The notes under the pieces: model-generated
Databases searched by the model: none
Seen by the model: only the letters and a program-made list of their open reading frames with translations
What the model was told of the DNA's origin: nothing
Shown: positions 10,929-19,479 of the stretch, piece after piece
How positions within the stretch are numbered: position 1 is the first letter of the stretch
How the letters are laid out: each line of letters opens with the position of its first letter
Made by a program: the position numbers and the translations under genes
Source: Pseudomonas sp. TH41
Lineage (GTDB): Bacteria; Pseudomonadota; Gammaproteobacteria; Pseudomonadales; Pseudomonadaceae
Assembly (NCBI RefSeq): GCF_016650695.1
Contig: NZ_JAEKFH010000003.1
Coordinates: 1,260,001-1,324,000 of the forward strand
Direction of reading: 5' to 3'
Length of the DNA stretch: 64,000 bases

Positions 10929-12374
10929 TTACGAGCCGATGTAGCTGGTTTTCACCACGGTGTAGAACTCTTGCGCGTAGCGACCTTGCTCGCGGGATCC
11001 ATAGGATGAACCTTTGCGCCCACCGAAGGGAACGTGGTAATCCACGCCCGCCGTCGGCAGATTGACCATCACCATCCCGGCCTGGGAGTGACGTTTGAAG
11101 TGGTTGGCGTACTTCAGCGACGTCGTGGCGATGCCCGCCGACAGACCGAATTCGGTGTCGTTGGCCATGGCCAGCGCGGCGTCGTAATCGGCGACGCGAA
11201 CGACGTTGGCCACCGGGCCAAAAATCTCTTCGCGACTGATGCGCATCGCGGCTTCACTGTCGGCAAACAGCGTTGGCGCGAGGTAGTAGCCTTCGGTTTC
11301 GCAGGTCACCAAACCACCGCCGCTGACCAGTCGCGCACCTTCGGACTGGCCGATGTCGATGTACTTCAGGTCCTGTTCAAGCTGCGCCTGGGAAACCACT
11401 GGACCGATGTCGGTACCGGTTTTCAGAGCGTGACCGACCTTGATCGACTTCATGCGCTCAGCCATGGCGTCGACGAACCGGTCGTGGATGCCGGCGGTGA
11501 CGATGAAGCGGCTCGATGCGGTGCAACGCTGACCGGTGGAATAGAACGCGCTCTGTACCGACAGCTCGACCGCTTGCTTGAGGTCGGCGTCGTCGAGAAT
11601 GATCTGTGGGTTCTTACCACCCATTTCCAACTGAACCTTGGCCTGGCGCGAGACACAGCTAACGGCGATCTGACGACCCACACCGACGGAACCGGTGAAG
11701 CTGATGCCATCCACTTTCGGGCTCTGAACCAGTGCATCGCCAACCACTCGACCGCTGCCCATCACCAGGTTGAACACGCCGGCCGGGAAGCCTGCGCGGG
11801 AGATGATGTCGGCCAGCGCCCAGGCACAACCCGGAACCAGATCAGCCGGTTTCAGTACGACGCAATTGCCGTAGGCCAGGGCCGGGGCGATTTTCCACGC
11901 CGGGATTGCAATCGGGAAGTTCCACGGAGTGATCAGGCCAACAACGCCCAGCGCTTCGCGAGTCACTTCAACGTTCACACCCGGACGTACCGATGGCAGG
12001 TAGTCGCCGGACAGACGCAGGCATTCACCGGCGAAAAACTTGAAGATGTTACCGGCGCGAGTCACTTCGCCGATGGCTTCAGGCAGGGTTTTGCCCTCTT
12101 CCCGAGCCAGCAAGGTGCCGAGCTCTTCGCGGCGGGAGAGGATTTCAGTGCCGACTTTGTCCAGTGAATCGTGACGAGCCTGAATACCTGAAGTCGACCA
12201 GGCCGGGAACGCGGCGCGCGCGGCGTCGATGGCGGCATGGACCTGAGCCAGATCGGCTTTGGCGTATTCACCGATGGTATCGGTCAGCTCGGACGGGTTG
12301 ATGTTGCTGCAATATTCACTGCCGGCAACCCATTCACCGTTGATGTAGTTATCGAAACGCTTTGCATCTGCCAC
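10929..12374 (-). CDS. 2,5-dioxopentanoate (2-oxoglutarate semialdehyde) dehydrogenase
   Basis: NAD(P)+-dependent aldehyde dehydrogenase of 481 residues. Catalytic residues are visible: Asn152 in TPWNFPIA, Glu250 in LEMGGKNP and Cys284 in TGQRCTASSR. The nucleotide-binding FTGSVGVGR is at about 227-235. By itself the sequence says only ALDH superfamily. The position directly after kdgD, whose product is 2,5-dioxopentanoate, makes oxidation to 2-oxoglutarate the best assignment, as in known Pseudomonas hexarate pathways. Succinate-semialdehyde dehydrogenase is a less likely reading. A terminator-like hairpin separates it from kdgD. Confidence 0.88.
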   Translation of the reverse strand: MADAKRFDNYINGEWVAGSEYCSNINPSELTDTIGEYAKADLAQVHAAIDAARAAFPAWSTSGIQARHDSLDKVGTEILSRREELGTLLAREEGKTLPEAIGEVTRAGNIFKFFAGECLRLSGDYLPSVRPGVNVEVTREALGVVGLITPWNFPIAIPAWKIAPALAYGNCVVLKPADLVPGCAWALADIISRAGFPAGVFNLVMGSGRVVGDALVQSPKVDGISFTGSVGVGRQIAVSCVSRQAKVQLEMGGKNPQIILDDADLKQAVELSVQSAFYSTGQRCTASSRFIVTAGIHDRFVDAMAERMKSIKVGHALKTGTDIGPVVSQAQLEQDLKYIDIGQSEGARLVSGGGLVTCETEGYYLAPTLFADSEAAMRISREEIFGPVANVVRVADYDAALAMANDTEFGLSAGIATTSLKYANHFKRHSQAGMVMVNLPTAGVDYHVPFGGRKGSSYGSREQGRYAQEFYTVVKTSYIGS

Positions 12375-12404
12375 GGGCTTTCCCCTAAAAAGAAGTCCTC
12401 ACGC

Positions 12405-12429
12405 AAAAAGCCGCTGATTGCTCAGCGGC
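12405..12429 (-). terminator. Intrinsic terminator after kdgD
   Basis: On the minus strand, GCCGCTGA, loop GCAA, TCAGCGGC is followed immediately by TTTTT. This 8-bp perfect stem begins 16 nt past the kdgD stop and lies before the dehydrogenase. It could terminate or attenuate kdgD transcription. Confidence 0.75.
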
Positions 12430-12444
12430 CCTGTTTAATCAGTG

Positions 12445-13356
12445 TTATTGCGCGCCTTGCTTGTCGATCAGCGCGGCGAGCATTTCGTACTCTTCGCCCG
12501 TCAGATCGGTCAGCGGTGCACGCACAGGGCCTGCGTCATAGCCAACAATTTTTGCCCCGGCCTTGACGATGCTCACCGCGTAGCCGGCTTTGCGGTTCCG
12601 GATGTCCAGGTACGGCAGGAAGAAGTCGTCGATAATCTTGCCGACGGTGGCGTGATCTTCGCGGGCAATGGCGTGGTAGAAATCCATCGCGGTTTTCGGG
12701 ATGAAGTTGAACACCGCCGAGGAGTAAACCGGTACGCCCAACGCCTTGTAGGCAGCGGCGTAAACTTCGGCGGTCGGCAAACCACCCAGGTAGCTGAAGC
12801 GGTCACCGAGGCGGCGACGGATCGACACCATCAACTCGATATCGCCCAGGCCATCCTTGTAGCCGATCAGGTTCGGGCAGCGCTCGGCCAGACGTTCCAG
12901 CAAAGGAGCGGTCAGGCGGCAGACGTTACGGTTGTAAACCACGACGCCGATTTTTACCGATTTGCACACCGCTTCAACGTGGGCGGCAACGCCGTCCTGG
13001 CTGGCTTCAGTCAGGTAGTGCGGCAGCAGCAACAGGCCTTTGGCGCCCAGACGCTCGGCTTCCTGCGCGTATTCGATGGCTTGACGAGTAGAACCACCCA
13101 CACCGGCCAGAATCGGCACGCTGGTTTCGCAGGTGTCGACGGCGGTCTTGATGATTTCCGAATATTCGCTGGCCGCCAGAGAGAAGAACTCACCGGTGCC
13201 GCCCGCGGCGAACAACGCCGTGGCGCCGTATGGGGCCAGCCATTCGAGACGCTTGATGTAGCCCGCGCGATGGAAATCGCCCTGAGCATTGAAGTCGGTC
13301 ACCGGGAAGGACAACAGACCGGAAGAGAGGATGGACTTCAGTTCTTGTGGATTCAT
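12445..13356 (-). CDS. kdgD: 5-dehydro-4-deoxyglucarate dehydratase
   Basis: Class I aldolase-fold (DHDPS/NAL family) enzyme that dehydrates and decarboxylates 5-dehydro-4-deoxyglucarate to 2,5-dioxopentanoate. The start at 13356 gives the usual 303 residues ([22 protein letters not shown], split). The open frame further upstream (to 13443) contains the promoter region and was rejected. Schiff-base Lys167 is in IGYKDGLGD, Tyr141 in VVYNRN, and the substrate loop [10 protein letters not shown] is at about 51-60. It is the first structural gene of the galactarate cluster and is preceded by a palindrome that could be the operator of the adjacent FadR-type regulator. Confidence 0.94.
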   Translation of the reverse strand: MNPQELKSILSSGLLSFPVTDFNAQGDFHRAGYIKRLEWLAPYGATALFAAGGTGEFFSLAASEYSEIIKTAVDTCETSVPILAGVGGSTRQAIEYAQEAERLGAKGLLLLPHYLTEASQDGVAAHVEAVCKSVKIGVVVYNRNVCRLTAPLLERLAERCPNLIGYKDGLGDIELMVSIRRRLGDRFSYLGGLPTAEVYAAAYKALGVPVYSSAVFNFIPKTAMDFYHAIAREDHATVGKIIDDFFLPYLDIRNRKAGYAVSIVKAGAKIVGYDAGPVRAPLTDLTGEEYEMLAALIDKQGAQ

Positions 13357-13411
13357 TATTCGAACACCCTGGGTAGCAACGTGTGTGAGAAATGCATTCA
13401 GCCTGCGGCCG

Positions 13412-13433
13412 AGTTGTAAGTCATCGTACAACT
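13412..13433. promoter_or_regulatory. Candidate operator upstream of kdgD
   Basis: AGTTGTA and TACAACT form 7-bp inverted arms around 8 nt. On the minus strand the unit contains TTGTACGAT, which recurs upstream of the FadR-type regulator at 14438. Position about 55-80 bp before kdgD suits a repressor site. The assignment to this regulator is inference. Confidence 0.45.
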
Positions 13434-13633
13434 TAAAATACAACCGTCAACTGCATTTCATCGCTGGGGCGCAAATTTCATTTAGGGAGGGGGTAGAAAA
13501 GGCGGGCGTTTAAACTGGTAAACGCCTCGTAGAGGCTGTGCGGCTACAGTGATACGTTGTCGGAAGAGTGGAATTGGATTGAAGTGTTGCGCGAAGGCGG
13601 CTTGTCAGTCAATAGAGAACTTAAACTGGAAAA

Positions 13634-14383
13634 CTAGCCGCGCTGCGCCTCGGCCTCTTCATGAGCATGACGCAACCGCTCACGGCTGTTGGTCAGGTGC
13701 AATCGCATCGCCGCCCGCGCTGCATCGGAGTCCTGGCGGGCAATCGCGTCGTAAATCTCTTCGTGTTCACGGCTCAGACGATTCATGTAGTGCTGCTGAT
13801 CGTCATGGGCCAGGCGCGCCGAGTTGAGGCGGGTGCGCGGAATGATGCTGGTGCCCAGGTGGGTCATGATGTCGGTGAAGTAGCGGTTGCCGGTCGCCAG
13901 GGCAATTTGCAGGTGGAACTGGAAGTCCGAGGCCACGGCATCGCTGGCGTGGGAGGCGCTTTCATTCAGTGCATCCAGGGCGGCGCGCATCAACGCCAGC
14001 TGCTCGGCACTGCGACGTTGCGCCGCGAGGCCGGCGGACTCCACTTCGAGACTGATGCGCAGTTCGAGGATCGCCAACACATCACGCAGGGTCACCACGG
14101 TCGCCGGGTCGATCCGGAAACCGCTCGGGCTCGGGGTGTCGAGCACGAAAGTGCCGATGCCGTGGCGGGTTTCCACCTGCCCGGCCGCCTGCAAACGGGA
14201 AATCGCTTCGCGCACCACGGTGCGGCTGACGCCATGGGCATCCATGATCGCCGACTCGGTAGGCAATTTGTCGCCGCGCTTGAGGTGGCCGTCGCGGATC
14301 TGCTCGGACAGCACCGTCACCAGTTCCTGAGCGAGGCTGCGGCGCTTGCGAGGGAGGCGAGGTGCGTCGATCGGATTTTCCAT
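13634..14383 (-). CDS. FadR/GntR-family transcriptional regulator of the galactarate cluster
   Basis: A 249-residue regulator with an N-terminal winged helix (about residues 15-80: LAQELVTVLSEQIRDGHLKRGDKLPTE then VSRTVVREAISRLQAAGQVE), typical of GntR proteins. The C-terminal all-helical FCD ligand domain contains DFQFHLQIALATGN and the metal/ligand-binding His residues of FadR-type proteins. The start at 14383 was preferred over the frame from 14425 because family homology begins near MENPIDAPRL. It is transcribed in the same direction as kdgD with a 277-bp gap. A hexarate or its dehydrated product is the likely effector. Confidence 0.88.
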   Translation of the reverse strand: MENPIDAPRLPRKRRSLAQELVTVLSEQIRDGHLKRGDKLPTESAIMDAHGVSRTVVREAISRLQAAGQVETRHGIGTFVLDTPSPSGFRIDPATVVTLRDVLAILELRISLEVESAGLAAQRRSAEQLALMRAALDALNESASHASDAVASDFQFHLQIALATGNRYFTDIMTHLGTSIIPRTRLNSARLAHDDQQHYMNRLSREHEEIYDAIARQDSDAARAAMRLHLTNSRERLRHAHEEAEAQRG

Positions 14384-14437
14384 GGTGAACGTCTTTCTCG
14401 AAAAAATCGGCTGAAACCGCATCATATCTCATGCGGG

Positions 14438-14446
14438 TTGTACGAT
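14438..14446 (+). promoter_or_regulatory. TTGTACGAT motif upstream of the FadR-type regulator
   Basis: The 9-bp word TTGTACGAT lies 55 bp before the regulator start and is also found (minus strand, 13423-13431) before kdgD. The shared word suggests autoregulation by the same protein. It is a half-site at best, without a clear inverted partner here. Confidence 0.35.
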
Positions 14447-14488
14447 CACCGTTGACCTACGCTGGGGCTCATGTGAACGCGGAAACCT

Positions 14489-14567
14489 TGTAGGAGCTGC
14501 CGCAGGCTGCGATCTTTTGACTTAGATTTTTAAGATCAAAAGATCGCAGCCTGCGGCAGCTCCTACA
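14489..14567. repeat. REP pair, TGTAGGAGCTGCCGCAGG type
   Basis: Perfect long palindrome: arms TGTAGGAGCTGCCGCAGGCT... GCGATCTTTTGA and the inverse around a short AT-rich loop, 79 bp in total. This REP group is distinct from the GAGCGAGC group. It lies between the ABC exporter and the FadR-type regulator. Confidence 0.9.
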
Positions 14568-14580
14568 GGGATTGTGGTGA

Positions 14581-16308
14581 TCAGGCGGTAACGGCTTGAT
14601 CCACCAGGTGACCATTGTCGATACGAATGTGCCGCGGATGGAAGCGCTTCAGGCTGCTGCGATGCCCGACGCTGACGATGCTCAGCCCCGGCAATTCATC
14701 GATCAACGCCTGATACAGCGACGCTTCGTCCTCTTCATCCATCGCCGAGGTCGCCTCGTCCATGTACAGCCATTGCGGCGCATACAGCAGCGCCCGAGCG
14801 AAGGCCAGACGTTGCTGCTCACCCGGCGACAACATGCGCTGCCAGTGATTGGCTTCGTCGAGGCGGGCAACAAGGTGCGGCAGGCGGCACGCTTCCAGCA
14901 CATGAACGTAGCGCTCGTGCGTATAGGTATCGCCGGTCTGTGGATAACTCAGCACTTCACGCAAGGTGCCAATCGGCAGGTACGGCTTTTGCGGCAGGAA
15001 CAGGTACCGCGCCGCCGGCAAACGAATGCTGCCATGGCCAGCCGGCCACAAATGCCCCATCGCCCGCAGCAAGGTCGACTTGCCGCTGCCGGAACGGCCG
15101 CTGAGCATCACGCGCTCGCCCTCTTCCACCGTCATGTCCGCGCTGGTCAGCAGGTGACGACCATCGGCCAGGTCGAGGCCCAGGTTGTGTATTTTCAGGT
15201 CCGAGCCCTGATTCTGTACGTCGATGGCCGGGTGGCGCTCTTCGTTATCGGTCATGGCCTGATGAAAACTCAGCAGACGATCACAGGTGGCGCGCCAGGA
15301 GGCGAGGTCCTGGTACGCGCTGATAAACCAGCTGAAACTCTCCTGAACGTTGCCGAACGCCGAGCCGATTTGCATCAGCTCACCGAGTTCGATCTTGCCC
15401 GAGAGGTAGCGCGGCGCGGCGACAATGAACGGAAAGATGATGGCGGCCTGGGTGTAACCGGAGGTGAAGAACGTCAGACGCTTGGACACCTTCATGATGT
15501 CCCAGAAGTTGTGCCAGACCATGCCGAAACGGTTGCTCAAGCGACGATTTTCATTGGGCTCGCCGTTGTACAGGGCAATACTTTCAGCATTCTCGCGAAC
15601 CCGGACCATGGAGAAACGCAGGTCGGCTTCGAAGCGTTGTTGTTGGTTGTTCAGGCCGATCAAACGACGACCGATCAAATGCGTCAACCAACTGCCGACC
15701 GCGGCATAGGCCACCACACACCAGAACATATAGCCGGGAATGGTAAAGCCGAGCACTTCAATGCTGCCCGACACACCCCACAGAATGATCGAAAACGACA
15801 CCAGGCTGACCACGTTGCGAATCAAACCAACGCCCAGGCTCAAGGTGTTCGAGGTGAAATTGTTGAGGTCTTCGGAAATCCGCTGGTCCGGGTTATCGGT
15901 GTAACCGCCCTGCTCCAGCTGGTAGTAATTCTTGTCGCCGAGCCAGCGCACGAAATGTTTTTCGGTGAGCCAGGCCCGCCAGCGGATGGTCAGCATCTGG
16001 GTCAGGTAGAGCCGGTACACGGCCCCGACAATCGCCACCGCCGCAATCGCGCAGAAATACAGAATCAGCTGCCAGAACGCCGCTTCGTCCTTCTTTTGCA
16101 GGGCGTTGTAGAAATCCTTGTACCAGGTGTTGAACCACACCGAGATCCCCACGCTGATCAGCGACAGTGCAATCACCGCGATCAGCAGCGTCCAGGCCTT
16201 GACCTTCTCTTCACTGCGCCAGTAAGGCGTGATCATCGCCCAGACTTTGCGAAAAAACTGCCCGCGCACAGCATCGTTGACCGCGGAATATTCAGCGTTC
16301 TGATTCAT
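14581..16308 (-). CDS. SbmA/YddA-type ABC transporter, fused permease and ATPase
   Basis: A 575-residue half-transporter. The N-terminal membrane domain (about 25-330, six helices, ABC_membrane_2 type) contains SVWFNTWYKDFYNALQKKD and NPDQRISEDLNNFTSNTLSLG. The C-terminal ATPase has Walker A GRSGSGKS, signature LSPGEQQRLAFARALL and Walker B WLYMDEATSAMDEED. The family includes E. coli YddA and mycobacterial Rv1819c, and its membrane domain resembles SbmA/BacA, which moves peptides and cobalamin-like solutes. The substrate here is unknown. It stands alone between REP DNA and roxR, on the same strand. Confidence 0.87.
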   Translation of the reverse strand: MNQNAEYSAVNDAVRGQFFRKVWAMITPYWRSEEKVKAWTLLIAVIALSLISVGISVWFNTWYKDFYNALQKKDEAAFWQLILYFCAIAAVAIVGAVYRLYLTQMLTIRWRAWLTEKHFVRWLGDKNYYQLEQGGYTDNPDQRISEDLNNFTSNTLSLGVGLIRNVVSLVSFSIILWGVSGSIEVLGFTIPGYMFWCVVAYAAVGSWLTHLIGRRLIGLNNQQQRFEADLRFSMVRVRENAESIALYNGEPNENRRLSNRFGMVWHNFWDIMKVSKRLTFFTSGYTQAAIIFPFIVAAPRYLSGKIELGELMQIGSAFGNVQESFSWFISAYQDLASWRATCDRLLSFHQAMTDNEERHPAIDVQNQGSDLKIHNLGLDLADGRHLLTSADMTVEEGERVMLSGRSGSGKSTLLRAMGHLWPAGHGSIRLPAARYLFLPQKPYLPIGTLREVLSYPQTGDTYTHERYVHVLEACRLPHLVARLDEANHWQRMLSPGEQQRLAFARALLYAPQWLYMDEATSAMDEEDEASLYQALIDELPGLSIVSVGHRSSLKRFHPRHIRIDNGHLVDQAVTA

Positions 16309-16339
16309 GGTTCAGACTCGGTAAAGAAAAGAACACGCA

Positions 16340-16365
16340 CGAACCGATCATAGATGATCGGTTCG
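16340..16365 (-). terminator. Hairpin downstream of roxR
   Basis: Perfect 12-bp inverted repeat (CGAACCGATCAT and ATGATCGGTTCG around AG), 40 nt past the roxR stop. On the minus strand it is followed by TGCGTGTTCTTTT, a weak T-rich tract. It could terminate roxSR or insulate the exporter gene. Confidence 0.5.
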
Positions 16366-16405
16366 GTTTATCGCGAGGAGCGGCCGGCATTCGTTCAGCA
16401 CTGGT

Positions 16406-16972
16406 TCAGCGACGAACGGGGCGCTTCTGCAGTTTGCGCTGCAGCGTTCGGCGGTGCATGCCCAGGGCGCGGGCCGTGGCGGAGATGTTGCCTTCGTGTT
16501 CTGTCAGCACGCGCTGGATGTGTTCCCACTGCAAGCGGTCGACCGACATCGGGTTTTCCGGCACCAGGGTGTCAAGGTCGGCATGCTCGGACAGCAACGC
16601 GGCCAGCACGTCATCGGCGTCCGCCGGTTTGCACAGGTAGTTACAGGCGCCGCGTTTGATCGCCTCGACGGCGGTGGCAATGCTCGAATAGCCGGTGAGG
16701 ATCACCACGCGCATTTCCGGGTCCAGCTCCAGCAGCTTGGGCAACAGCACCAGGCCGGAGTCGCCGTCCATTTTCAAGTCCAGCGCGGCGTAATCCGGCA
16801 GGTCAGCTTGAGCGATGGTCAGGCCTTCTTCGGCGGACCCGGCGGTGCTGACGCGAAAACCACGGCGGGCCATGGCACGGGCCATTACGCGGGTAAAGGT
16901 TGCGTCGTCGTCTACCAGCAGCAAATGCGGCAGATCTTCACCTTCGGCTTCGACTTGGATTTCGTCACTCAT
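16406..16972 (-). CDS. roxR: Redox response regulator RoxR (RegA/PrrA/ActR family)
   Basis: DNA-binding partner of RoxS. The 188-residue product has a receiver domain with acidic pocket DDD (21-23) and phospho-acceptor Asp65 in ALDLKMDG. It ends with a Fis-type helix-turn-helix (NISATARALGMHRRTLQRKL, about 164-183), which is highly conserved in RegA-like regulators. The start at 16972 fits family length and overlaps the end of roxS by 8 bp, so the two are co-translated. In Pseudomonas this pair responds to respiratory inhibition such as cyanide and controls alternative oxidase genes; that role is from family knowledge. Confidence 0.94.
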   Translation of the reverse strand: MSDEIQVEAEGEDLPHLLLVDDDATFTRVMARAMARRGFRVSTAGSAEEGLTIAQADLPDYAALDLKMDGDSGLVLLPKLLELDPEMRVVILTGYSSIATAVEAIKRGACNYLCKPADADDVLAALLSEHADLDTLVPENPMSVDRLQWEHIQRVLTEHEGNISATARALGMHRRTLQRKLQKRPVRR

Positions 16973-18227
16973 GTTCGTCTCCTCGGGCGACACGGGGCAG
17001 GCGCAGCTCGGTGAGCGTGCCACCTTCCTCATGACTGTAGAGTTTCACTGAGCCGCCGGCGCGTGTCACGCTGGCCTTGCTCAAAAACAGGCCCAGGCCG
17101 AAACCTTTGCCCTTGGTGGTAAAAAACGGTTTACCGATTTGTTCGGCGATGGCCAGCGGCACACCGGCGCCGTGGTCGCGAATGCTGATGGTCAAATCCT
17201 CGGCATTCCAGTCCAGCGTCACTTGCAGCCCTTCGGGGCACGCGTCGGCGGCGTTGTTCAGCAAATTCAGCAGCGCCTGGGTCAGGTCCGGCGGCGGCGC
17301 CATGCGCGGCACCGCGCCTTGGCCCAGTCGCTGGAAGCGGTAACTGGCTTCCGGGCGCATCAGGTGCCAGCGGTTCAGGGCTTCGTCGAGCCAGTCGGTG
17401 ACGTCCTGCATCTCCACCGCCAGCCGGCGATTGGCCTCCGCCGCCCGAACAAGCTGTTGCAACGTCTCTTTGCAGAGTTTGACTTGATCCTGCAACACGC
17501 TCAGATCGTCCTGCAACAGCGGGTCGTGATGGTCCTGACGCATTTCCTTGAGCAACACGCTCATGGTCGCCAGCGGCGTGCCCAGTTCATGCGCGGCGCC
17601 CGCGGCCTGAGTCGCAACGGCCAGCAATTGCTGGTCGCGCAGGCCCTCTTCGCGACGGATGGCGCGCAGCTCTTCCTGGCGCCGCAGCTCTTCAGCCATG
17701 CGCGCGGCGAAAAAGGTGATGACCGCTGCGGCCAGGGCGAAACTCAGCCACATCCCATAAACCTGCAAGTTTTCCCGGGCAATCGGGAAGGTTTGCAGCG
17801 GATAGAAGCGCGCCAGCAACAAGGTGTACATCGTCAGCGCGATGCCCGACAGCACCACCGAATAACGCCATGGCAGCGTCACGGCAGCGATGGTCAGCGG
17901 CACCAGATAATAAGAGACAAAGGGGTTGGTCGAACCGCCGGAGAAATACAGCAAGGCACTGTGGATAAACAGGTCGCACGCCAGCTGCACCGCGTATTCG
18001 AGCTCGGTAACCGGCCATGAAGTGCGCAGGCGAATCGCCGTGAAGGTGCACAACAGCATCGAGCAAACGAGGGTCGCCGCCAGTTGAAACCAGGGCAGCG
18101 GCAGCAATTCGAGCCAGTAGGCCAGGCCAACGGAACCGGCTTGAGCTGCCAGCACCAACGTGCGGATGATCGTCAGCCGCCAGAGATTCTGGCGAGTGGC
18201 GGAAGTGATTTGAACGGCGGCGAGCAT
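16965..18227 (-). CDS. roxS: Redox sensor histidine kinase RoxS (RegB/PrrB family)
   Basis: Membrane kinase of 420 residues with about six N-terminal helices (residues 15-175), then dimerisation/phospho-acceptor and ATPase domains. GGSTNPF (97-103) matches the quinone-sensing motif of RegB. The H-box is AHELGTPLA with His213. Cys252 in VKLCKETL sits where RegB has its redox-active cysteine. The ATPase domain has IRDHGAGVP and KGKGFGLGLFLSKA. The start at 18227 is preceded by AGGAGAGCTC; the upstream extension has no family match. First gene of roxS-roxR. Confidence 0.94.
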   Translation of the reverse strand: MLAAVQITSATRQNLWRLTIIRTLVLAAQAGSVGLAYWLELLPLPWFQLAATLVCSMLLCTFTAIRLRTSWPVTELEYAVQLACDLFIHSALLYFSGGSTNPFVSYYLVPLTIAAVTLPWRYSVVLSGIALTMYTLLLARFYPLQTFPIARENLQVYGMWLSFALAAAVITFFAARMAEELRRQEELRAIRREEGLRDQQLLAVATQAAGAAHELGTPLATMSVLLKEMRQDHHDPLLQDDLSVLQDQVKLCKETLQQLVRAAEANRRLAVEMQDVTDWLDEALNRWHLMRPEASYRFQRLGQGAVPRMAPPPDLTQALLNLLNNAADACPEGLQVTLDWNAEDLTISIRDHGAGVPLAIAEQIGKPFFTTKGKGFGLGLFLSKASVTRAGGSVKLYSHEEGGTLTELRLPRVARGDEHE

Positions 18228-18338
18228 GAGCTCTCCTGATGAGCGCTCCAGGCGGATCGCACGGAGTATAACCAAGCACGGTGCCTGACAGGCGAAAGTG
18301 CGGCAAACGGCCACAGGTGTAAGTGGCTTGAAGGCCTA

Positions 18339-18467
18339 TGTGGCGAGGGGATTTATCCCCGTTGGGTGGCGAAGCCGCCCCAAAACAGCAACCAAATTTG
18401 TCAGATTATTGCAGAGAACGTTTTACGACTGCTTCGCAGCCGAACGGGGATAAATCCCCTCGCCACA
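18339..18467. repeat. REP pair, GGCGAGGGGATTTATCCCC type
   Basis: Ends TGTGGCGAGGGGATTTATCC and the inverse, with inner arms GGCGAAGCCG and CTGCTTCGCAGCC, 129 bp overall. It lies in the 361-bp divergent region between roxS and the SIMPL gene. The remaining 120 bp before the SIMPL start should hold its promoter, but I see no convincing boxes. Confidence 0.85.
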
Positions 18468-18588
18468 GGATCATCAGTGATTCATCTGTATAGAAGTTGT
18501 AACTGTGCGAACCGGATCATTGGAGCTAGAGTCTGATGGTTTCACGCAGGCTCGGACCTAACCCCTGCGCATCGTCCAAGGAGTTTTC

Positions 18589-19305
18589 ATGCACACGTTC
18601 CGCCGCAGCGCCGCCCTGCTTGCCCTCAGTGTTGGCACCGTCGCCAGCCTCCCGGCCCTGGCCGCCGACGAGCTTCATTACAACCAGATTTCCCTGCGCG
18701 CCGAAGTCAGTCAGGAAGTGGCCCGCGACCTGATGATCGTGACCCTCTATACCGAAGAACAAAACACCGACCCGGCCAAACTCGCCGCCGACGTCAGCAC
18801 CACCCTGAACAAAGCGCTGGCCCAGGCCAAACAAGTCAAAGACATCACCTTGCGTCAGGGCAGCCGCAACAGCTACCCGATCTACGACACCAAGGGCCAG
18901 AAAATCACCGGCTGGCGCGAACGTGCGGAACTGCGCCTGGAAAGCTCCGACTTCGCGGCCCTGTCGAAGCTGACCGGCGAACTGCTGACCGACCTGAAAA
19001 TGGGCGGCATGGACTTCGCCATCGCCACGCCAACCCGCAATGCCAGTGAAGACGCCCTGCTCAAAGACGCGGTGACCGCCTTCAAGGCTCGCGCACAACT
19101 GGCGACCGACGCGTTGGGTGGCAAGGGCTACAAAATCGTCAACCTGAACCTCAACAGCAATGGTTATCCACAACCGTACATGCGCGGGCCAATGATGATG
19201 AAAGCGGCGAGCATGGATGCAGCACCGGTCACACCGGACGTCGAGCCGGGCACCAGCCAGGTCAGCATGACGGCGGACGGGTCGATTGAAGTGTTGATGC
19301 CTTGA
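18589..19305 (+). CDS. SIMPL (DUF541) domain periplasmic protein
   Basis: A 238-residue protein with a clear Sec signal (LLALSVGTVASLPALAADE, cleavage after about residue 25). The mature part is a SIMPL/DUF541 domain of the YggE/BP26 kind, with the pattern of alternating strands and helices (QISLRAEVSQEV; TTLNKALAQAKQVKDI; AFKARAQLATDALGGKGYKI). Function is not established. Related proteins are stress-linked or form channel-like oligomers. AAGGAG lies 7 nt before ATG. It is followed by an intrinsic terminator, so it is monocistronic. It is next to roxS and dppA, as I recall for PA4495. Confidence 0.85.
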   Translation: MHTFRRSAALLALSVGTVASLPALAADELHYNQISLRAEVSQEVARDLMIVTLYTEEQNTDPAKLAADVSTTLNKALAQAKQVKDITLRQGSRNSYPIYDTKGQKITGWRERAELRLESSDFAALSKLTGELLTDLKMGGMDFAIATPTRNASEDALLKDAVTAFKARAQLATDALGGKGYKIVNLNLNSNGYPQPYMRGPMMMKAASMDAAPVTPDVEPGTSQVSMTADGSIEVLMP

Positions 19306-19322
19306 TTCGATAACCCGTGCAC

Positions 19323-19348
19323 AGCGGCGATCACAATCGCCGCTTTTG
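19323..19348 (+). terminator. Intrinsic terminator of the SIMPL gene
   Basis: AGCGGCGAT, a 4-nt loop and ATCGCCGCT form a perfect 9-bp stem followed by TTTTG, 17 nt after the stop codon. Confidence 0.8.
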
Positions 19349-19356
19349 TGCATTCT

Positions 19357-19443
19357 TGTAGGAGCTGCCGCAGGCTGCGATCTTTTGATCTTGATTTTTT
19401 AAAAGACAAGATCAAAAGATCGCAGCCTGCGGCAGCTCCTACA
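19357..19443. repeat. REP pair, TGTAGGAGCTGCCGCAGG type
   Basis: Long palindrome of 87 bp with the same end sequences as the element at 14489 and a loop containing TTTTTTAAAAGAC. It ends 36 bp upstream of the first dppA start, so it lies within the leader or promoter region of that gene. Confidence 0.9.
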
Positions 19444-19479
19444 GGGAGAACAGCGCTGCCCAAATCCTCGGGGGACTCC

